Under the pieces are notes generated by a model, which did not search any database, was not told the origin of the DNA, and was given only the letters and a program-made list of their open reading frames with translations. Below are positions 54,387 to 63,818 of a stretch of 64,000 bases of DNA, piece by piece (within the stretch, counting starts at the first letter, position 1; every line of letters begins with the position of its first letter). The position numbers and the translations under genes are program-made. This stretch comes from Sporichthya brevicatena (GTDB taxonomy: Bacteria > Actinomycetota > Actinomycetes > Sporichthyales > Sporichthyaceae). Location: the NCBI RefSeq assembly GCF_039525035.1, contig NZ_BAAAHE010000007.1, positions 310,001 to 374,000 of the forward strand, in the 5' to 3' direction.

Positions 54387-56339
54387 ATGTCCGACAGCGA
54401 GACCCTCGACCACCTGCTCTCCTCCCCGCTCGTCCCGCTGCGGGCGGACTGGACGGTCCCGGAGCGCGTCGAGCAATTGACGGAGCTCCGCAACCTCGGC
54501 ACCGACGAGTACTGGGAGTGGGTCGCGGCGCAGCAGCGATGGCTGGCGCCGTGGAGCACGGTGCGCAGCGGGGAGCTCGGGGACTTCCGCTACTTCTCCG
54601 GCGGCCGGATCAACGTCGCGGACAACTGCGTCGACCGTTGGGCCGAGGACCCGGCGACTGCCGACCGTGTCGCGATCGTGTGGGAGGGCGAGCCCGGGGA
54701 CACGCGCAGCGTGACCTACGGCGAACTTCGTGACGAGGTGTCAGCTCTGGCCGCCGGGCTCGCGCAGCTCGGCGTGCAGGAGGGCGACCTCGTCGGCATC
54801 TACATGCCGAACCTCGTCGAGGCGTTCACCGCGATCCACGCCTGCAACCGACTCGGCGCGATCTACACCGTCCTGTTCTCCGGCTTCGGCGAGGAGGCCG
54901 TCGCGTCGCGGCTGCAGACCGCCCGCGCGAAGGTCGTGATCGTCGCCGACGCGGTCTACCGGCGCGGCAAGCCGATCCCGCTGCTGCAGACCCTGCGGGC
55001 TGCGCGGCCGCGGATTCCGACGCTGCTCGCCACCGTCGTGGTCGACCGCACCGGTGACTCCCGGCCGCTCGAGGACGGCGAGCACGCCTACGCCGAGGTC
55101 GTCGCGAACGGGCACGGCGGGCTCGCGCCGGTGCCGCTCGACCCGAACGCGCCCTCGTTCCTGATCTTCACCTCGGGCACGGAGTCGCGGCCGAAGGGCG
55201 TGGTGCACTCCGTCGGCGGCTTCCTGCTCGGCACCTGGGCGAACGCGCACTGGCAGGTCGGCTACGAACCCGGGGACGAGTACTGGGTCGCGGCGGACGT
55301 CGGGTGGCTGACGTTCCCGATCCAGGCCGTCGTCGGCGGCCTCGCCTGCGGGATGACGATCGCCTGTTACGAGGGTGCGCTCGACACCCCGACGCCGGCG
55401 CGGTTCTACGAGATCTGCGAACGGCACCACGTCACGAAGGTGCTCGCGGCGCCCACGTTGTGGCGCATGCTGCGCAAGTTCGGTGACGACCTCGCGGCCG
55501 AGCACCCGCTGCACCTGAAGCTGATCACCATGCAGGGCGAGCCCCTCGACGTCGACACCTTCACCTGGACGACGGAGACCTTCGACGCCCCCGTCGTCAA
55601 CGCGTACGGCCAGACCGAGACCGGGTCGACGTGGGCCTACCCCGTGTACGGCGTCGAGCCGATCAAGGCCGGGTCCCTCGGGACCGCGGTGCCCGGGCAC
55701 GAGTTCGCGATCCTCGACGACGCCGGCGAGCCCGTGCCGCCGGGGACGAAGGGCAACCTCGTCCTCACCGCACCGTTCCCGACGCTGTGCCGCACGGTCT
55801 GGGACGACGCCGGCCGCTACACGTCCGCCTACTTCTCGCGGTTCCCCGGCGCCTACGCGACCAACGACGAGGCCGTGCTCGACCCCGACGGCCACCTGTG
55901 GGTGCTGGGCCGGGTCGACGACGTCATCAACGTCGCCGCGCACCGGATCTCGACGATGGAGATCGAGGGGGCGCTCACCGCGCACCCGGCGGTCGTGGAG
56001 GCCGCGGTCGTCGGCGTCCCGGACCCGACGAAGGGTACGGTGCCGGTCGCGTTCGTGACGCTCGCGAACGGCGTCGACGCCGACGTGGCGCGCGAGCAAC
56101 TCGCCACGCACGTGGTCGGGGAGATGGGCGGATACGCGCGGCCGGCGACGATCTTCGTCACCCCGGCCCTGCCCAAGACACGCACCGGCAAGACCATGCG
56201 GCGGCTCCTCCGGGACCTCGTCGTGCACGGAAAGCCGACCGGGGACACGTCCGCGATGGAGGATCCGGCAGCCTTGGACGTGGTGGCCGGGGTCGTCCGG
56301 GCCGCGCGGGACGGTTCGGCGAGCGGGAACGGAGCCTGA
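54387..56339 (+). CDS. Acetyl-CoA-synthetase-like AMP-dependent acyl-CoA ligase
   Basis: 650 aa with the ACS N-terminal extension ([16 protein letters not shown]). P-loop [11 protein letters not shown], motif [26 protein letters not shown], catalytic Lys602 in [14 protein letters not shown] usually has WWQTETG; the WW here is replaced by AYG, suggesting a substrate larger than acetate, such as a branched short-chain acid. ATG follows GGGAGG. Confidence 0.87.
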   Translation: MSDSETLDHLLSSPLVPLRADWTVPERVEQLTELRNLGTDEYWEWVAAQQRWLAPWSTVRSGELGDFRYFSGGRINVADNCVDRWAEDPATADRVAIVWEGEPGDTRSVTYGELRDEVSALAAGLAQLGVQEGDLVGIYMPNLVEAFTAIHACNRLGAIYTVLFSGFGEEAVASRLQTARAKVVIVADAVYRRGKPIPLLQTLRAARPRIPTLLATVVVDRTGDSRPLEDGEHAYAEVVANGHGGLAPVPLDPNAPSFLIFTSGTESRPKGVVHSVGGFLLGTWANAHWQVGYEPGDEYWVAADVGWLTFPIQAVVGGLACGMTIACYEGALDTPTPARFYEICERHHVTKVLAAPTLWRMLRKFGDDLAAEHPLHLKLITMQGEPLDVDTFTWTTETFDAPVVNAYGQTETGSTWAYPVYGVEPIKAGSLGTAVPGHEFAILDDAGEPVPPGTKGNLVLTAPFPTLCRTVWDDAGRYTSAYFSRFPGAYATNDEAVLDPDGHLWVLGRVDDVINVAAHRISTMEIEGALTAHPAVVEAAVVGVPDPTKGTVPVAFVTLANGVDADVAREQLATHVVGEMGGYARPATIFVTPALPKTRTGKTMRRLLRDLVVHGKPTGDTSAMEDPAALDVVAGVVRAARDGSASGNGA

Positions 56340-56791
56340 TGGCGGGGTTGTACTTCGAGGACCTCAAGGCGGGGATGGTCGTCGAGCACGCGACCAGGCG
56401 GACGGTCACCGAGACCGACAACGTCCTGTTCACGACGATGACGATGAACACCGCCCCGCTGCACCTCGACCACGACTACGCGGCCGGGACCGAGTTCGGC
56501 CGGCCGCTGGTCAACTCGATGTTCACGCTGGCGCTGGTCGTCGGGCTCTCGGTGGCCGAGCTGACGCAGGGCACGATCGTCGCCCAGCTCGGCCTGAACG
56601 AGGTCCAGTTCCCGGCGCCGGTGTTTCACGGCGACACCCTCCGCGTCCAGACCGAGATCGTGGAGGCTCGGCTCTCGGAGTCCCGCCCGGACAACGGCGT
56701 CGTCGTCTTCGAGCACCGCGCGTACAACCAGCGCGACGAGCTCGTCTGTGTGTGCCGGCGTACCGGCCTGATGCACCGGAGGCCGGCGTGA
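56339..56791 (+). CDS. MaoC-like (R)-hydratase
   Basis: 150 aa. Hot-dog fold with [51 protein letters not shown] (catalytic Asp/His) and [14 protein letters not shown]. Its ATG shares a base with the ligase stop. It could hydrate the unsaturated carboxylated acyl-CoA; Rv2499c of the mycobacterial cluster is alike. Confidence 0.87.
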   Translation: MAGLYFEDLKAGMVVEHATRRTVTETDNVLFTTMTMNTAPLHLDHDYAAGTEFGRPLVNSMFTLALVVGLSVAELTQGTIVAQLGLNEVQFPAPVFHGDTLRVQTEIVEARLSESRPDNGVVVFEHRAYNQRDELVCVCRRTGLMHRRPA

Positions 56792-57609
56792 AGCGTCTGC
56801 GGAATCCCTTGTTCGTGCCGGGCGGACGTCCGGAACTGCTCGCGAAGGTGGCGCGCAGCGTCCCGGACGCGGTCTTCGTCGACCTCGAGGACGCCGTGCC
56901 GCCGGGGGAGAAGGACACCGCCCGGGCCCGGGTCGTCGAGGCGCTCGACGCGGGGCGACCGGAGCTCCCGACCCTGGTGCGGATCAACCCCGTCGACGCG
57001 CCGTGGCACACCGCCGACGTCGCCGCGTGCGCGTCCCTGATCGCCGCCGGCTCGCTCGACGGCGTGGTCCTGCCCAAGTACTCCGCGGTCGACCAGTTGG
57101 CGACGCTGCGCGCCGCGCTGCCGCCCGGGGCGGTCGTGGTGGCCGGGCTGGAGACCGGGCTCGGCGTCGCGGACGCCCGTGACCTGCTCGCGGCCCGGCC
57201 CGAGGCCGCCTACTTCGGGGCCGAGGACTACGCCCTCGACATCGGGGCCCGGCGCACCCCCGGCAGCCGTGAGGTGCTCTACGCCCGCAGCCACGTCGTG
57301 CTCTGCGCGAAGCTCGCCGGCGTCCTGGTGCTGGACCAGGCCGTGGTCGCGGTGCGGGACGTCAAGGCCTACCGCCGCGACGCCGAGGAGGGACGCGACC
57401 TCGGTTACGACGGCAAGATCTGCCTCCACCCGGACCAGGTGGCGATCGCGGCGGAGGTGTTCGCGCCCTCGGAGGCCGAGATCGCCCACGCCCGCGCGGT
57501 CATTGCCGCTGCGGCCGACGGCGTGGGCGTCGTGGACGGCGCGATGGTGGACGCGGTCCACGTCCGCATGGCGGAGACGGTGCTCGCACGAGCGGGGGAG
57601 GACGCATGA
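56788..57609 (+). CDS. CitE-like lyase (HpcH/HpaI family)
   Basis: 273 aa. Begins [21 protein letters not shown], Mg-binding [29 protein letters not shown], and [24 protein letters not shown]. CitE-like enzymes split beta-hydroxyacyl-CoA such as citramalyl-, malyl- or HMG-CoA. GTG at 56788 overlaps the MaoC stop as GTGA. No CitF/CitD partners, so not citrate lyase itself. Confidence 0.85.
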   Translation: MKRLRNPLFVPGGRPELLAKVARSVPDAVFVDLEDAVPPGEKDTARARVVEALDAGRPELPTLVRINPVDAPWHTADVAACASLIAAGSLDGVVLPKYSAVDQLATLRAALPPGAVVVAGLETGLGVADARDLLAARPEAAYFGAEDYALDIGARRTPGSREVLYARSHVVLCAKLAGVLVLDQAVVAVRDVKAYRRDAEEGRDLGYDGKICLHPDQVAIAAEVFAPSEAEIAHARAVIAAAADGVGVVDGAMVDAVHVRMAETVLARAGEDA

Positions 57610-58526
57610 GGGTCGGAGTCACGCTGACGGTGAGTGCGGACTTCACGCACATCCCCGCGCAGGCGAAGCGACTGGAGGAGGCCGGTTTCGACCTGATCGC
57701 CTCCGGCGAGCACGTGTTCTTCCACGCTCCCGTCCCCAACGGCCTGATCGCCCTGGCCGCGGCCGGCGGCGCGACCGAGCGGATCCGTCTGCTCTCCGCG
57801 CTCACGCTCCTGCCGACGTACCCCGCTGCCCTCGCCGCCAAGCAGGTCGCGACGCTCGACGGCGTCACGAACGGCCGCTTCGAGTTCGGCATCGGCGTCG
57901 GCGGTGAGTACCCGTCAGAACTGCGGGCCTGCGGACTGGACCCGAAGGATCGCGGCGCGTACACCGACGAGGCGCTCGAGGTCATTCAGAAGCTGTTCAC
58001 CGGCGAGCGGGTGGAGCACTCGGGCCGGTTCGTGACGATCGAGGGCGACCGACTGCTGCCGCCGCCCGTCCAGCGGCCGGGCCCGCCGATCTGGGTCGGT
58101 GGCCGCAAGCCCGCGGCGATGCGCCGGGCCGGCCGCTTCGCCGACGTCTGGATGCCGTACCTGATGACGCCGGAGCAGGTCGCGTCGAGCCTCGCGTCCG
58201 CCCGCGAGCACGCCGAGGCCGCGGGCCGGAAGCCCGCCGACCTCGCCGGGGCGTACTTCGCCTGGTGCAACGTCGGCCGGGACGGCGATCACGCGCGGCG
58301 CGCCGGCATCGAGATGCTCTCCCGCGCCTACAACCAGGACATGGGCCCGGTCGCCGACCGGTACCTGGTGCTCGGGTCGCCGGACCAGGTCGTCGAGCGG
58401 TTGTCCGCCTACGCGGCCGCGGGCGCGGAGACCGTCATCATCGCGACCGCGTGCCCGCCCGACGACGCCGACGAGGTTCTCGACCTGCTCGCCTCCGACG
58501 TGCTCCCGGCCCTGCGCAACGTCTGA
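57606..58526 (+). CDS. LLM-class F420-dependent oxidoreductase-like protein
   Basis: 306 aa luciferase-like TIM barrel: QAKRLEEAGFDLIASGEHVFFH, ALTLLPTYPAALAAKQVATLDGVTNGRFEFGIGVGGEYPSEL, and GRKPAAMRRAGRFADVWMPY. Such enzymes use F420 (or FMN). No obvious step in the leucine route; perhaps a side-chain oxidation. ATG overlaps the citE stop. Confidence 0.85.
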   Translation: MRVGVTLTVSADFTHIPAQAKRLEEAGFDLIASGEHVFFHAPVPNGLIALAAAGGATERIRLLSALTLLPTYPAALAAKQVATLDGVTNGRFEFGIGVGGEYPSELRACGLDPKDRGAYTDEALEVIQKLFTGERVEHSGRFVTIEGDRLLPPPVQRPGPPIWVGGRKPAAMRRAGRFADVWMPYLMTPEQVASSLASAREHAEAAGRKPADLAGAYFAWCNVGRDGDHARRAGIEMLSRAYNQDMGPVADRYLVLGSPDQVVERLSAYAAAGAETVIIATACPPDDADEVLDLLASDVLPALRNV

Positions 58527-58535
58527 CGGGCCGTC

Positions 58536-60296
58536 ATGAGCGTCCTCACCGTTCTGGCCGGAGAGCCCGCGGAGCCGCTGCGGTCCGTGCTGGTCGCGAA
58601 CCGCGGCGAGATCGCGGTCCGGGTCCTGCGCGCCGCGCGGGACGCCGGGATGCGGGCGGTGGCGGTTCACACGGCCGCGGACGCCGGGGCGCTGCACGTG
58701 CGGCGGGCCGACGAGGCGCACGAGGTCGAGAGCTACCTCGACATCGCGTCCGTCGTCGCCGCCGCGCAGCGGGCCGGGGTCGACGCGGTCCATCCGGGTT
58801 ACGGGTTCCTCGCCGAGAACGCGGACTTCGCGGAGGCGGTCCGCGGGGCGGGGCTGGTGTGGATCGGCCCGCCGCCGGCGGTGATCCGGGACCTCGGCGA
58901 CAAGGTCACGGCCCGGCGGATCGCGCGGGACGCCGGGGTGCCGCTGCTGCCGGGCACCACGGCGCCGGTCGCCGACGCGGCGGCGGTCGAGGCCTTCGCC
59001 GCGGAGCACGGACTGCCGCTGGTGATCAAGGCGGCGTTCGGCGGTGGCGGCCGCGGGCTGAAGGTCGTGCGGACGGCGGCGGAGATCCCGGACGCCTTCG
59101 CCTCCGCCACCCGGGAGGCCGTTGCCGCGTTCGGGCGCGGGGAGTGCTTCGTCGAGCGCTTCCTGGACTCCGCCCGGCACGTCGAGGCCCAGGTGCTCGC
59201 CGACGACGACGGCCGGGTCGTCGTGGTCGGGCTGCGCGACTGCTCCGTCCAGCGGCGCAACCAGAAGCTCGTCGAGGAGGCGCCGGCGCCGGCGTTGCCC
59301 GCGGGGGTCGCGGCGCAGATCTCCGCGTCCGCGCGCGCCCTGTGCCGCGCCGCCGGCTACCGGAACGCGGGCACGGTGGAGTACCTCGTCGGCGCGGACG
59401 GGACCGTCGCGTTCCTCGAGGTGAACACGCGGCTGCAGGTCGAGCACCCCGTGACCGAGGAGACCACCGGCGTCGACCTCGTCGCCGAGCAGTTCCGGCT
59501 CGCCGCGGGCGGGCGCCTGGCGTCCGAGGACGACGTGCCGGCCCGCGGCCACGCCGTCGAGTTCCGCCTGATCGCCGAGGACCCGGCGCGGGGCTACCTG
59601 CCGGTGCCGGGGACCGTGACCCGCCTGGCCGTGCCGACCGGGCCCGGCGTCCGCCTCGACGCGGGCGTGGCGGACGGTGACGCCGTCGACCCGTCGTTCG
59701 ACTCGATGTTCGCGAAGCTGATCGTGAGCGCCCCCGACCGCGCCTCCGTCCTGCGCCGGGCCGCGCGGGTGCTGGCGGAGACTGAGGTCGCCGGCGTCCC
59801 GACGCCGCTCGCCGTGTACCGGCGGATCGTGCGGCACCCGGACTTCGCCGGCGCCGACCTGCGCGTCCACAACCGCTGGGTCGAGCAGGACCTCGGCGCC
59901 GAGGCCGACGCCGCCCCGGCCGACCCCGCCGTCGTGGGCGTGCGCGTCGGGCGGCGGGTGCTGCCGGTTCGCGTTCCCGGCCTCGCGGTCCTCGGTGACC
60001 GGGCCGCGGCGATCCGCTCCGAGGCCGCGGCGCTGCGCACCGCTGGCGCCGCCGTGGCCGACGGCCCCGACGTCCTCGCCCCGATGCAGGGGACGATCGT
60101 CGCCGTCGCGGTGAAGGACGGCGACCTCGTCGCGCCCGGCGACCTGATCGCGGTCTGCGAGGCGATGAAGATGGAGAACCCCGTCCGCGCCCACCGCGCC
60201 GGCGTCGTCACCGGCCTCACCGTCACCCCCGGCGCCCCCGTCGCCGCCGCCACCGTCCTGTGCACCCTCGCCGCCCCGGCGGAAAAGAAAGGGTGA
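58536..60296 (+). CDS. Biotin carboxylase/biotin carrier alpha subunit (AccA1-like)
   Basis: 586 aa. ATP-grasp biotin carboxylase with VANRGEIAVRVLRAARD, GYGFLAENADF, FGGGGRGLKVV, EVNTRLQVEHPVTE. After a shortened linker (~455-515) comes the biotinyl domain with Lys545 in CEAMKMEN. Pairs with the subunit at 52818, though separated by four genes. Its stop lies inside family B copy 3, which also supplies the last residues KKG. Confidence 0.9.
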   Translation: MSVLTVLAGEPAEPLRSVLVANRGEIAVRVLRAARDAGMRAVAVHTAADAGALHVRRADEAHEVESYLDIASVVAAAQRAGVDAVHPGYGFLAENADFAEAVRGAGLVWIGPPPAVIRDLGDKVTARRIARDAGVPLLPGTTAPVADAAAVEAFAAEHGLPLVIKAAFGGGGRGLKVVRTAAEIPDAFASATREAVAAFGRGECFVERFLDSARHVEAQVLADDDGRVVVVGLRDCSVQRRNQKLVEEAPAPALPAGVAAQISASARALCRAAGYRNAGTVEYLVGADGTVAFLEVNTRLQVEHPVTEETTGVDLVAEQFRLAAGGRLASEDDVPARGHAVEFRLIAEDPARGYLPVPGTVTRLAVPTGPGVRLDAGVADGDAVDPSFDSMFAKLIVSAPDRASVLRRAARVLAETEVAGVPTPLAVYRRIVRHPDFAGADLRVHNRWVEQDLGAEADAAPADPAVVGVRVGRRVLPVRVPGLAVLGDRAAAIRSEAAALRTAGAAVADGPDVLAPMQGTIVAVAVKDGDLVAPGDLIAVCEAMKMENPVRAHRAGVVTGLTVTPGAPVAAATVLCTLAAPAEKKG

Positions 60297-60331
60297 CACC
60301 CCTTACTCCGCAGTAAGGGGTGTCACCCTTT
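60288..60331. terminator. Family B palindrome, copy 3, overlapping the end of the carboxylase gene
   Basis: 44 bp, identical to copies 1 and 2 except ACTCCGC for ACTGCGC at the tip. The carboxylase stop codon (60294-60296) is within the left arm. It ends the acyl-CoA operon, followed by CTTTCTTC. Confidence 0.8.
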
Positions 60332-60343
60332 CTTCACACACTC

Positions 60344-60370
60344 TGCACTGGAGATGACATCTCTTGTGCA
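60344..60370. repeat. Family A 27-bp palindrome, copy 7
   Basis: Arms TGCACTGGAGATG, A, CATCTCTTGTGCA. 13 bp after family B copy 3 and just upstream of the YdeI-like promoter. Confidence 0.85.
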
Positions 60371-60375
60371 TTGGC

Positions 60376-60381
60376 TAGATT
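60376..60381 (+). promoter_or_regulatory. Candidate -10 box of a leaderless YdeI-like transcript
   Basis: TAGATT fits TANNNT and lies 7 nt before the GTG at 60389, leaving no room for a ribosome site. Confidence 0.4.
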
Positions 60382-60388
60382 GCGTGCC

Positions 60389-60964
60389 GTGCCGACTGCG
60401 CCGGGGGACGGGGTCTTCTTCGCAGGACCCGCGGAGTTCGAGGCGTGGCTGAGCGAGCACGCGGACACCGCGGACGAGCTCTGGATCCGGTTCGCGAAGA
60501 AGGCGACGGGGATTGCCTCGCTCGACTGGGCGGGGGCGGTCGAGGTCGCGTTGTGCTTCGGGTGGATCGACGGGCAGGTGCGGCGGGTCGACGACTCCTG
60601 GCACCTGCAGCGGTTCACGCCGCGCCGGCCGAAGAGCACGTGGGCGAAGCTGAACCGCGTCAAGGTCGAGAAGCTGATCGCCGAGGGCCGGATGCGCCCA
60701 CGCGGACTGGCGGAGGTCGAGCGGGCGAAGGCCGACGGCCGCTGGGACGCCGCCTACGACCCGCCCTCGACGGCGGCGGTCCCCGCCGACCTCGCCGCCG
60801 CGCTGACGGCCGCCCAGGCGCGGGCGACGTTCGACGCGCTCGACAGTCGGAACCGTTTCGCGGTCCTGCACCGGATCCAGCGGACGAAGACTCCCGCCGG
60901 CCGGGCGAAGGCGATCGAGCGCCTGGTGAACCTCATCGCCTCCGGGGGGAAGCCCTACCCCTGA
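60389..60964 (+). CDS. YdeI/OmpD-associated family protein
   Basis: 191 aa from GTG at 60389. Matches the family: LWIRFAKKATGIASLDWAGAVEVALCFGWIDGQVR, then RFTPRRPKSTWAKLNRVKVEKLIAEGRM. An extension to 60320 would translate the family A element and is unlikely. The family was tied to bacteriocin or stress resistance, with weak evidence. Confidence 0.85.
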   Translation: MPTAPGDGVFFAGPAEFEAWLSEHADTADELWIRFAKKATGIASLDWAGAVEVALCFGWIDGQVRRVDDSWHLQRFTPRRPKSTWAKLNRVKVEKLIAEGRMRPRGLAEVERAKADGRWDAAYDPPSTAAVPADLAAALTAAQARATFDALDSRNRFAVLHRIQRTKTPAGRAKAIERLVNLIASGGKPYP

Positions 60965-60971
60965 CGGTGCG

Positions 60972-61772
60972 TCAGGCCTGCACCGGGTGGGTGAGGAAGT
61001 CGCCGACCAACGACCGCAGGTCGACGTCCCCGGCCTGACAGACCGGACGCAGAGCCGTCAGGGTCGCCCAACCCGCGGCGAGGAGAGCGGCGTCGCTCTC
61101 GGGCTCGGAGCTGGTGTCGACCTCGGAGAAGCCGGTGACGACGTAGCCCTTCCCCGACTCGAGGATGTTCGTCTGCACCGCACCGAAGCTGGCCAGCGGC
61201 GCCTCGCGGACCCCGCGCAGCTCGTCCGGGGCGAGGTCCGGGACGTTGAGGTTCAGGATCGTCCCCCGCGGCGCCGCCGTCAGGCACGGCAGCACCCGTT
61301 CGGCGAGCGCGGCCGCAGTCGCGAAGTTGCGGTCGGGCCCGACGCCGAGCGACACCGCCAGCGACGTCACGCCCTGGCCCGCCGCGGTCAGGGCCGCGCC
61401 CACCGTGCCGGAGTGCAGGATCGCGTGACCGGTGTTCGGGCCGTTGTTGATCCCGGACAGGACGTAGTCGAACGGGCCGCCGAACGCTCCCCGCACGCCG
61501 ACGAGCGAGATGTACGCCGGCAGCGCCGCGACCGCGTACGTCGGGCAGCCCTCCAGCCCGGGCAGCTCGCGGGCCTCGAACAGCAGCCGGCCGTCGGTCT
61601 CGGTGGACGTGATCGACGCACTGGCCCCGCTGGTGTCCGTCATCGGAGCCGCGACGACGGGCCGCATCCCGGCCTCACGGGCCGCGACGGCGAGCAGCCG
61701 CAGGCCTTCGCTCCCGATGCCGTCGTCGTTGGTGATCAGGACCGAGGGACCTGTGTCCTGACGCTCCGTCAT
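60972..61772 (-). CDS. surE: SurE, 5'-nucleotidase
   Basis: 266 aa. Starts VLITNDDGIGSEGLRLLA (metal-binding Asp-Asp), VVAAPMTDTSGASASIT, and SGINNGPNTGHAILHSGTVGAALTAAGQG. It hydrolyses nucleoside monophosphates, commonly under stress. Overlaps the PfkB stop by 4 bp as ATGA. Confidence 0.88.
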   Translation of the reverse strand: MTERQDTGPSVLITNDDGIGSEGLRLLAVAAREAGMRPVVAAPMTDTSGASASITSTETDGRLLFEARELPGLEGCPTYAVAALPAYISLVGVRGAFGGPFDYVLSGINNGPNTGHAILHSGTVGAALTAAGQGVTSLAVSLGVGPDRNFATAAALAERVLPCLTAAPRGTILNLNVPDLAPDELRGVREAPLASFGAVQTNILESGKGYVVTGFSEVDTSSEPESDAALLAAGWATLTALRPVCQAGDVDLRSLVGDFLTHPVQA

Positions 61773-62710
61773 GTCGCCGCCTCCGGATTCAGATCGTGCA
61801 ACTCGAACTGCTCGGCCAGTCGTTCGATCGCGGACCGCTCGCCGCTGGCGAGCCCGTGCCGCGTCACGTTCAGGGCGCCGGCCGCCGCGCCGAGCCGCAG
61901 CGCGTCCGCGGGGGCGAGCCCCGCGGCCATCCCGGCGGCGAGGCCGGCCGTCATGGAGTCCCCGGCGCCGCGGTGGTCGACGACGTCGAGCGCCGGCCCG
62001 GTCACCGACACCAGCCGTCCGTCGATCAGCGCGAAGGCGGGATCGCCCGCCCGGCTGACGACGACGTTGTCGGCGCCCGTCTTGGTCAGCTCGGTCATCG
62101 CGCTCAGCAGCGATGCGGTGTCGCCGGTCGTCGCGAGCCCGTCCCGCTCGAGTTCCTCGTGGCTGACCTTGACCAGGCTCAGCCCACCGGCCAGCGCCTC
62201 GGCCAGGACGTCGCCGGACAGATCGGCGACCACCGTGCGCCCCAGGGAGCGCAGGTCACCCGCGAGCCGGCGGTAGATCGCGGCCGGCAGCAGCGGCGGG
62301 TCCCACGGGCCGGGCCCGGCGAGGACGGTGACGTCCGCCTGCAGGGCTCCGGTCAGCGCGGTCGTGTAGAAGTCGTCGACGTCGTGCCGCGTCAGCGGCT
62401 CGGGCGCCATGGCGGCGACCGGCCGGCGCTCGCCGTCCCGCCGGTCGTGGACGTAGGTCCCGTTCGTCGCCCCCACCGGCACCGCCGCGATCTGGAGACC
62501 GGTGTCGGCCATCAACGCCCGCACGACCGCCCCGGACTCGCCCCCGAACGGGCCGCCGAGCGTCACGACGGCCCCGAGCGCGTGCGCCATCCGGGCCGCC
62601 CAGAACCCCTGGCCGCCCGGGTGCAGGTGGATCTCGTCGCCGTCCGGCCCGGCCTCGACCGTCACGGTCAGCAACGGGTCGGGTGCGAAGACGAACACGG
62701 TGCCGCTCAC
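61769..62710 (-). CDS. PfkB-family carbohydrate kinase
   Basis: 313 aa. HPGGQGFWAARMAHALGA near the N-terminus and the anion-hole/catalytic Asp in DVVDHRGAGDSMTAGLAAG. Substrate unknown (sugar or nucleoside). Upstream in the same operon as SurE, which hints at a nucleoside. GTG at 62710; no strong ribosome site. Confidence 0.85.
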   Translation of the reverse strand: MSGTVFVFAPDPLLTVTVEAGPDGDEIHLHPGGQGFWAARMAHALGAVVTLGGPFGGESGAVVRALMADTGLQIAAVPVGATNGTYVHDRRDGERRPVAAMAPEPLTRHDVDDFYTTALTGALQADVTVLAGPGPWDPPLLPAAIYRRLAGDLRSLGRTVVADLSGDVLAEALAGGLSLVKVSHEELERDGLATTGDTASLLSAMTELTKTGADNVVVSRAGDPAFALIDGRLVSVTGPALDVVDHRGAGDSMTAGLAAGMAAGLAPADALRLGAAAGALNVTRHGLASGERSAIERLAEQFELHDLNPEAAT

Positions 62711-62763
62711 GCGGGGGCGCTACCCGCGCCCGCCGGAGGCAAGCAGCACGCAACGAGCAGAGC

Positions 62764-63600
62764 TCAGTCCCGCAGGCGCTGCCGCTCCTCGATCACGTCC
62801 GCGCGGAGCTTCTTGAGCCGCTGCTTCTGCTTGCGGGTGAGGCCGGGCTCGTCCAGGGCGTCCTCGAGGCGGTTCAGGATCCGCTTCAGGCTCTGGTCGG
62901 CGCTGGCCCCGTCCCGTTCACGGGCGTCCTTGAGCGCGTCCTTGGCCGCCTGGATGGCGGACTCCCGCTCGGAGTCCGTCCGCAGCTCGTTCGAGACCTG
63001 GACGGCCGGCTTGGTGTCCTCGCCGGAGAAGGCGCTGACGGCGATCACCGGCGCCGCCACGGCGAGGACGAGGCCGATGGCCACGGCCCCGACGAGCCGC
63101 GGCGACATGGAGGCGGTCGCGACCGGGACGACCACCGACCGGAGTGCGGTCGGGTCCAAGGGGGTGCGGGTGGCGATCGAGACGGCCGTGCGCGGGTCGG
63201 CGACGCCCGCCGAGGTCAGCAGCGCCTCGATCTTGGCCGCGGGCAGGTTCTCCAGGTGCATCAGGGCGAACGCGGCGCGCGAGGCCGGGACCATGCCGGC
63301 CAGGGCGTGCTCGATCTGCCGGGAGACCGCGGGGCCGCCGTCGACGACCCGGACCAGGCTCGCGGGCAGCCAGCCGCCCCCGGGACCGGCGTGCAGGACG
63401 TCCCGGATCACCCGGGCCCGGGCGGCGGCGTAGTCGTCCCCGGCGTCGGCCAGCGCCATCCGCGCCAGCCCGTCGGCCAGCCGCGCGCGGCGCCGCCGGG
63501 CGATCGTCGGCGGCAGCGCTGTGAACGCGAGGCGACGGAGAGCGAGCAGCTCCGGCCCCTCGGACGGCGCCGCGCCGTCGATCGGGACTTCGCTGGACAT
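62764..63600 (-). CDS. Membrane protein with a sigma-region-4-like N-terminus
   Basis: 278 aa. Residues ~60-155 resemble the sigma-4 helix-turn-helix of ECF factors (MVPASRAAFALMHLENLPAAKIEALLTSAGV), though a promoter-binding function is unproven. A single helix (VGAVAIGLVLAVAAPVIAVSAF) follows, then a charged coiled coil (~205-278). It could be an anti-sigma or membrane regulator. ATG follows GGTGAGGC. Family not recognised. Confidence 0.55.
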   Translation of the reverse strand: MSSEVPIDGAAPSEGPELLALRRLAFTALPPTIARRRRARLADGLARMALADAGDDYAAARARVIRDVLHAGPGGGWLPASLVRVVDGGPAVSRQIEHALAGMVPASRAAFALMHLENLPAAKIEALLTSAGVADPRTAVSIATRTPLDPTALRSVVVPVATASMSPRLVGAVAIGLVLAVAAPVIAVSAFSGEDTKPAVQVSNELRTDSERESAIQAAKDALKDARERDGASADQSLKRILNRLEDALDEPGLTRKQKQRLKKLRADVIEERQRLRD

Positions 63601-63614
63601 GCCTCACCCCGTGT

Positions 63615-63624
63615 TTGTCGACAA
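63615..63624. promoter_or_regulatory. 10-bp palindrome in the leader of the sigma-4-like membrane protein gene
   Basis: TTGTCGACAA, 14 bp before the start codon of the minus-strand gene at 63600. Short; may be chance. Confidence 0.2.
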
Positions 63625-63818
63625 CCCCTCCTGGTCATGGAAGCAGGGGAAGGTCAGGGAACCCACAAAGACGGCCAAAAGCTGATTCGCCCTCACCCGT
63701 GAAATTTGCACGTTTCCCGTTAGTGTTCGGCACACCCGGTCGGATCACCTGACGGTTCCGGCCTGGCTCCCCGCTCGGTCCCACCCGAAAACCCCCTGTC
63801 CCGGAGGTGGTCGCGGCA

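Noticed and set aside
60320-60388. Longer start for the YdeI-like protein
   Set aside because: It would translate family B and A palindromes (HTLCTGDDISCA); family homology begins after 60389.
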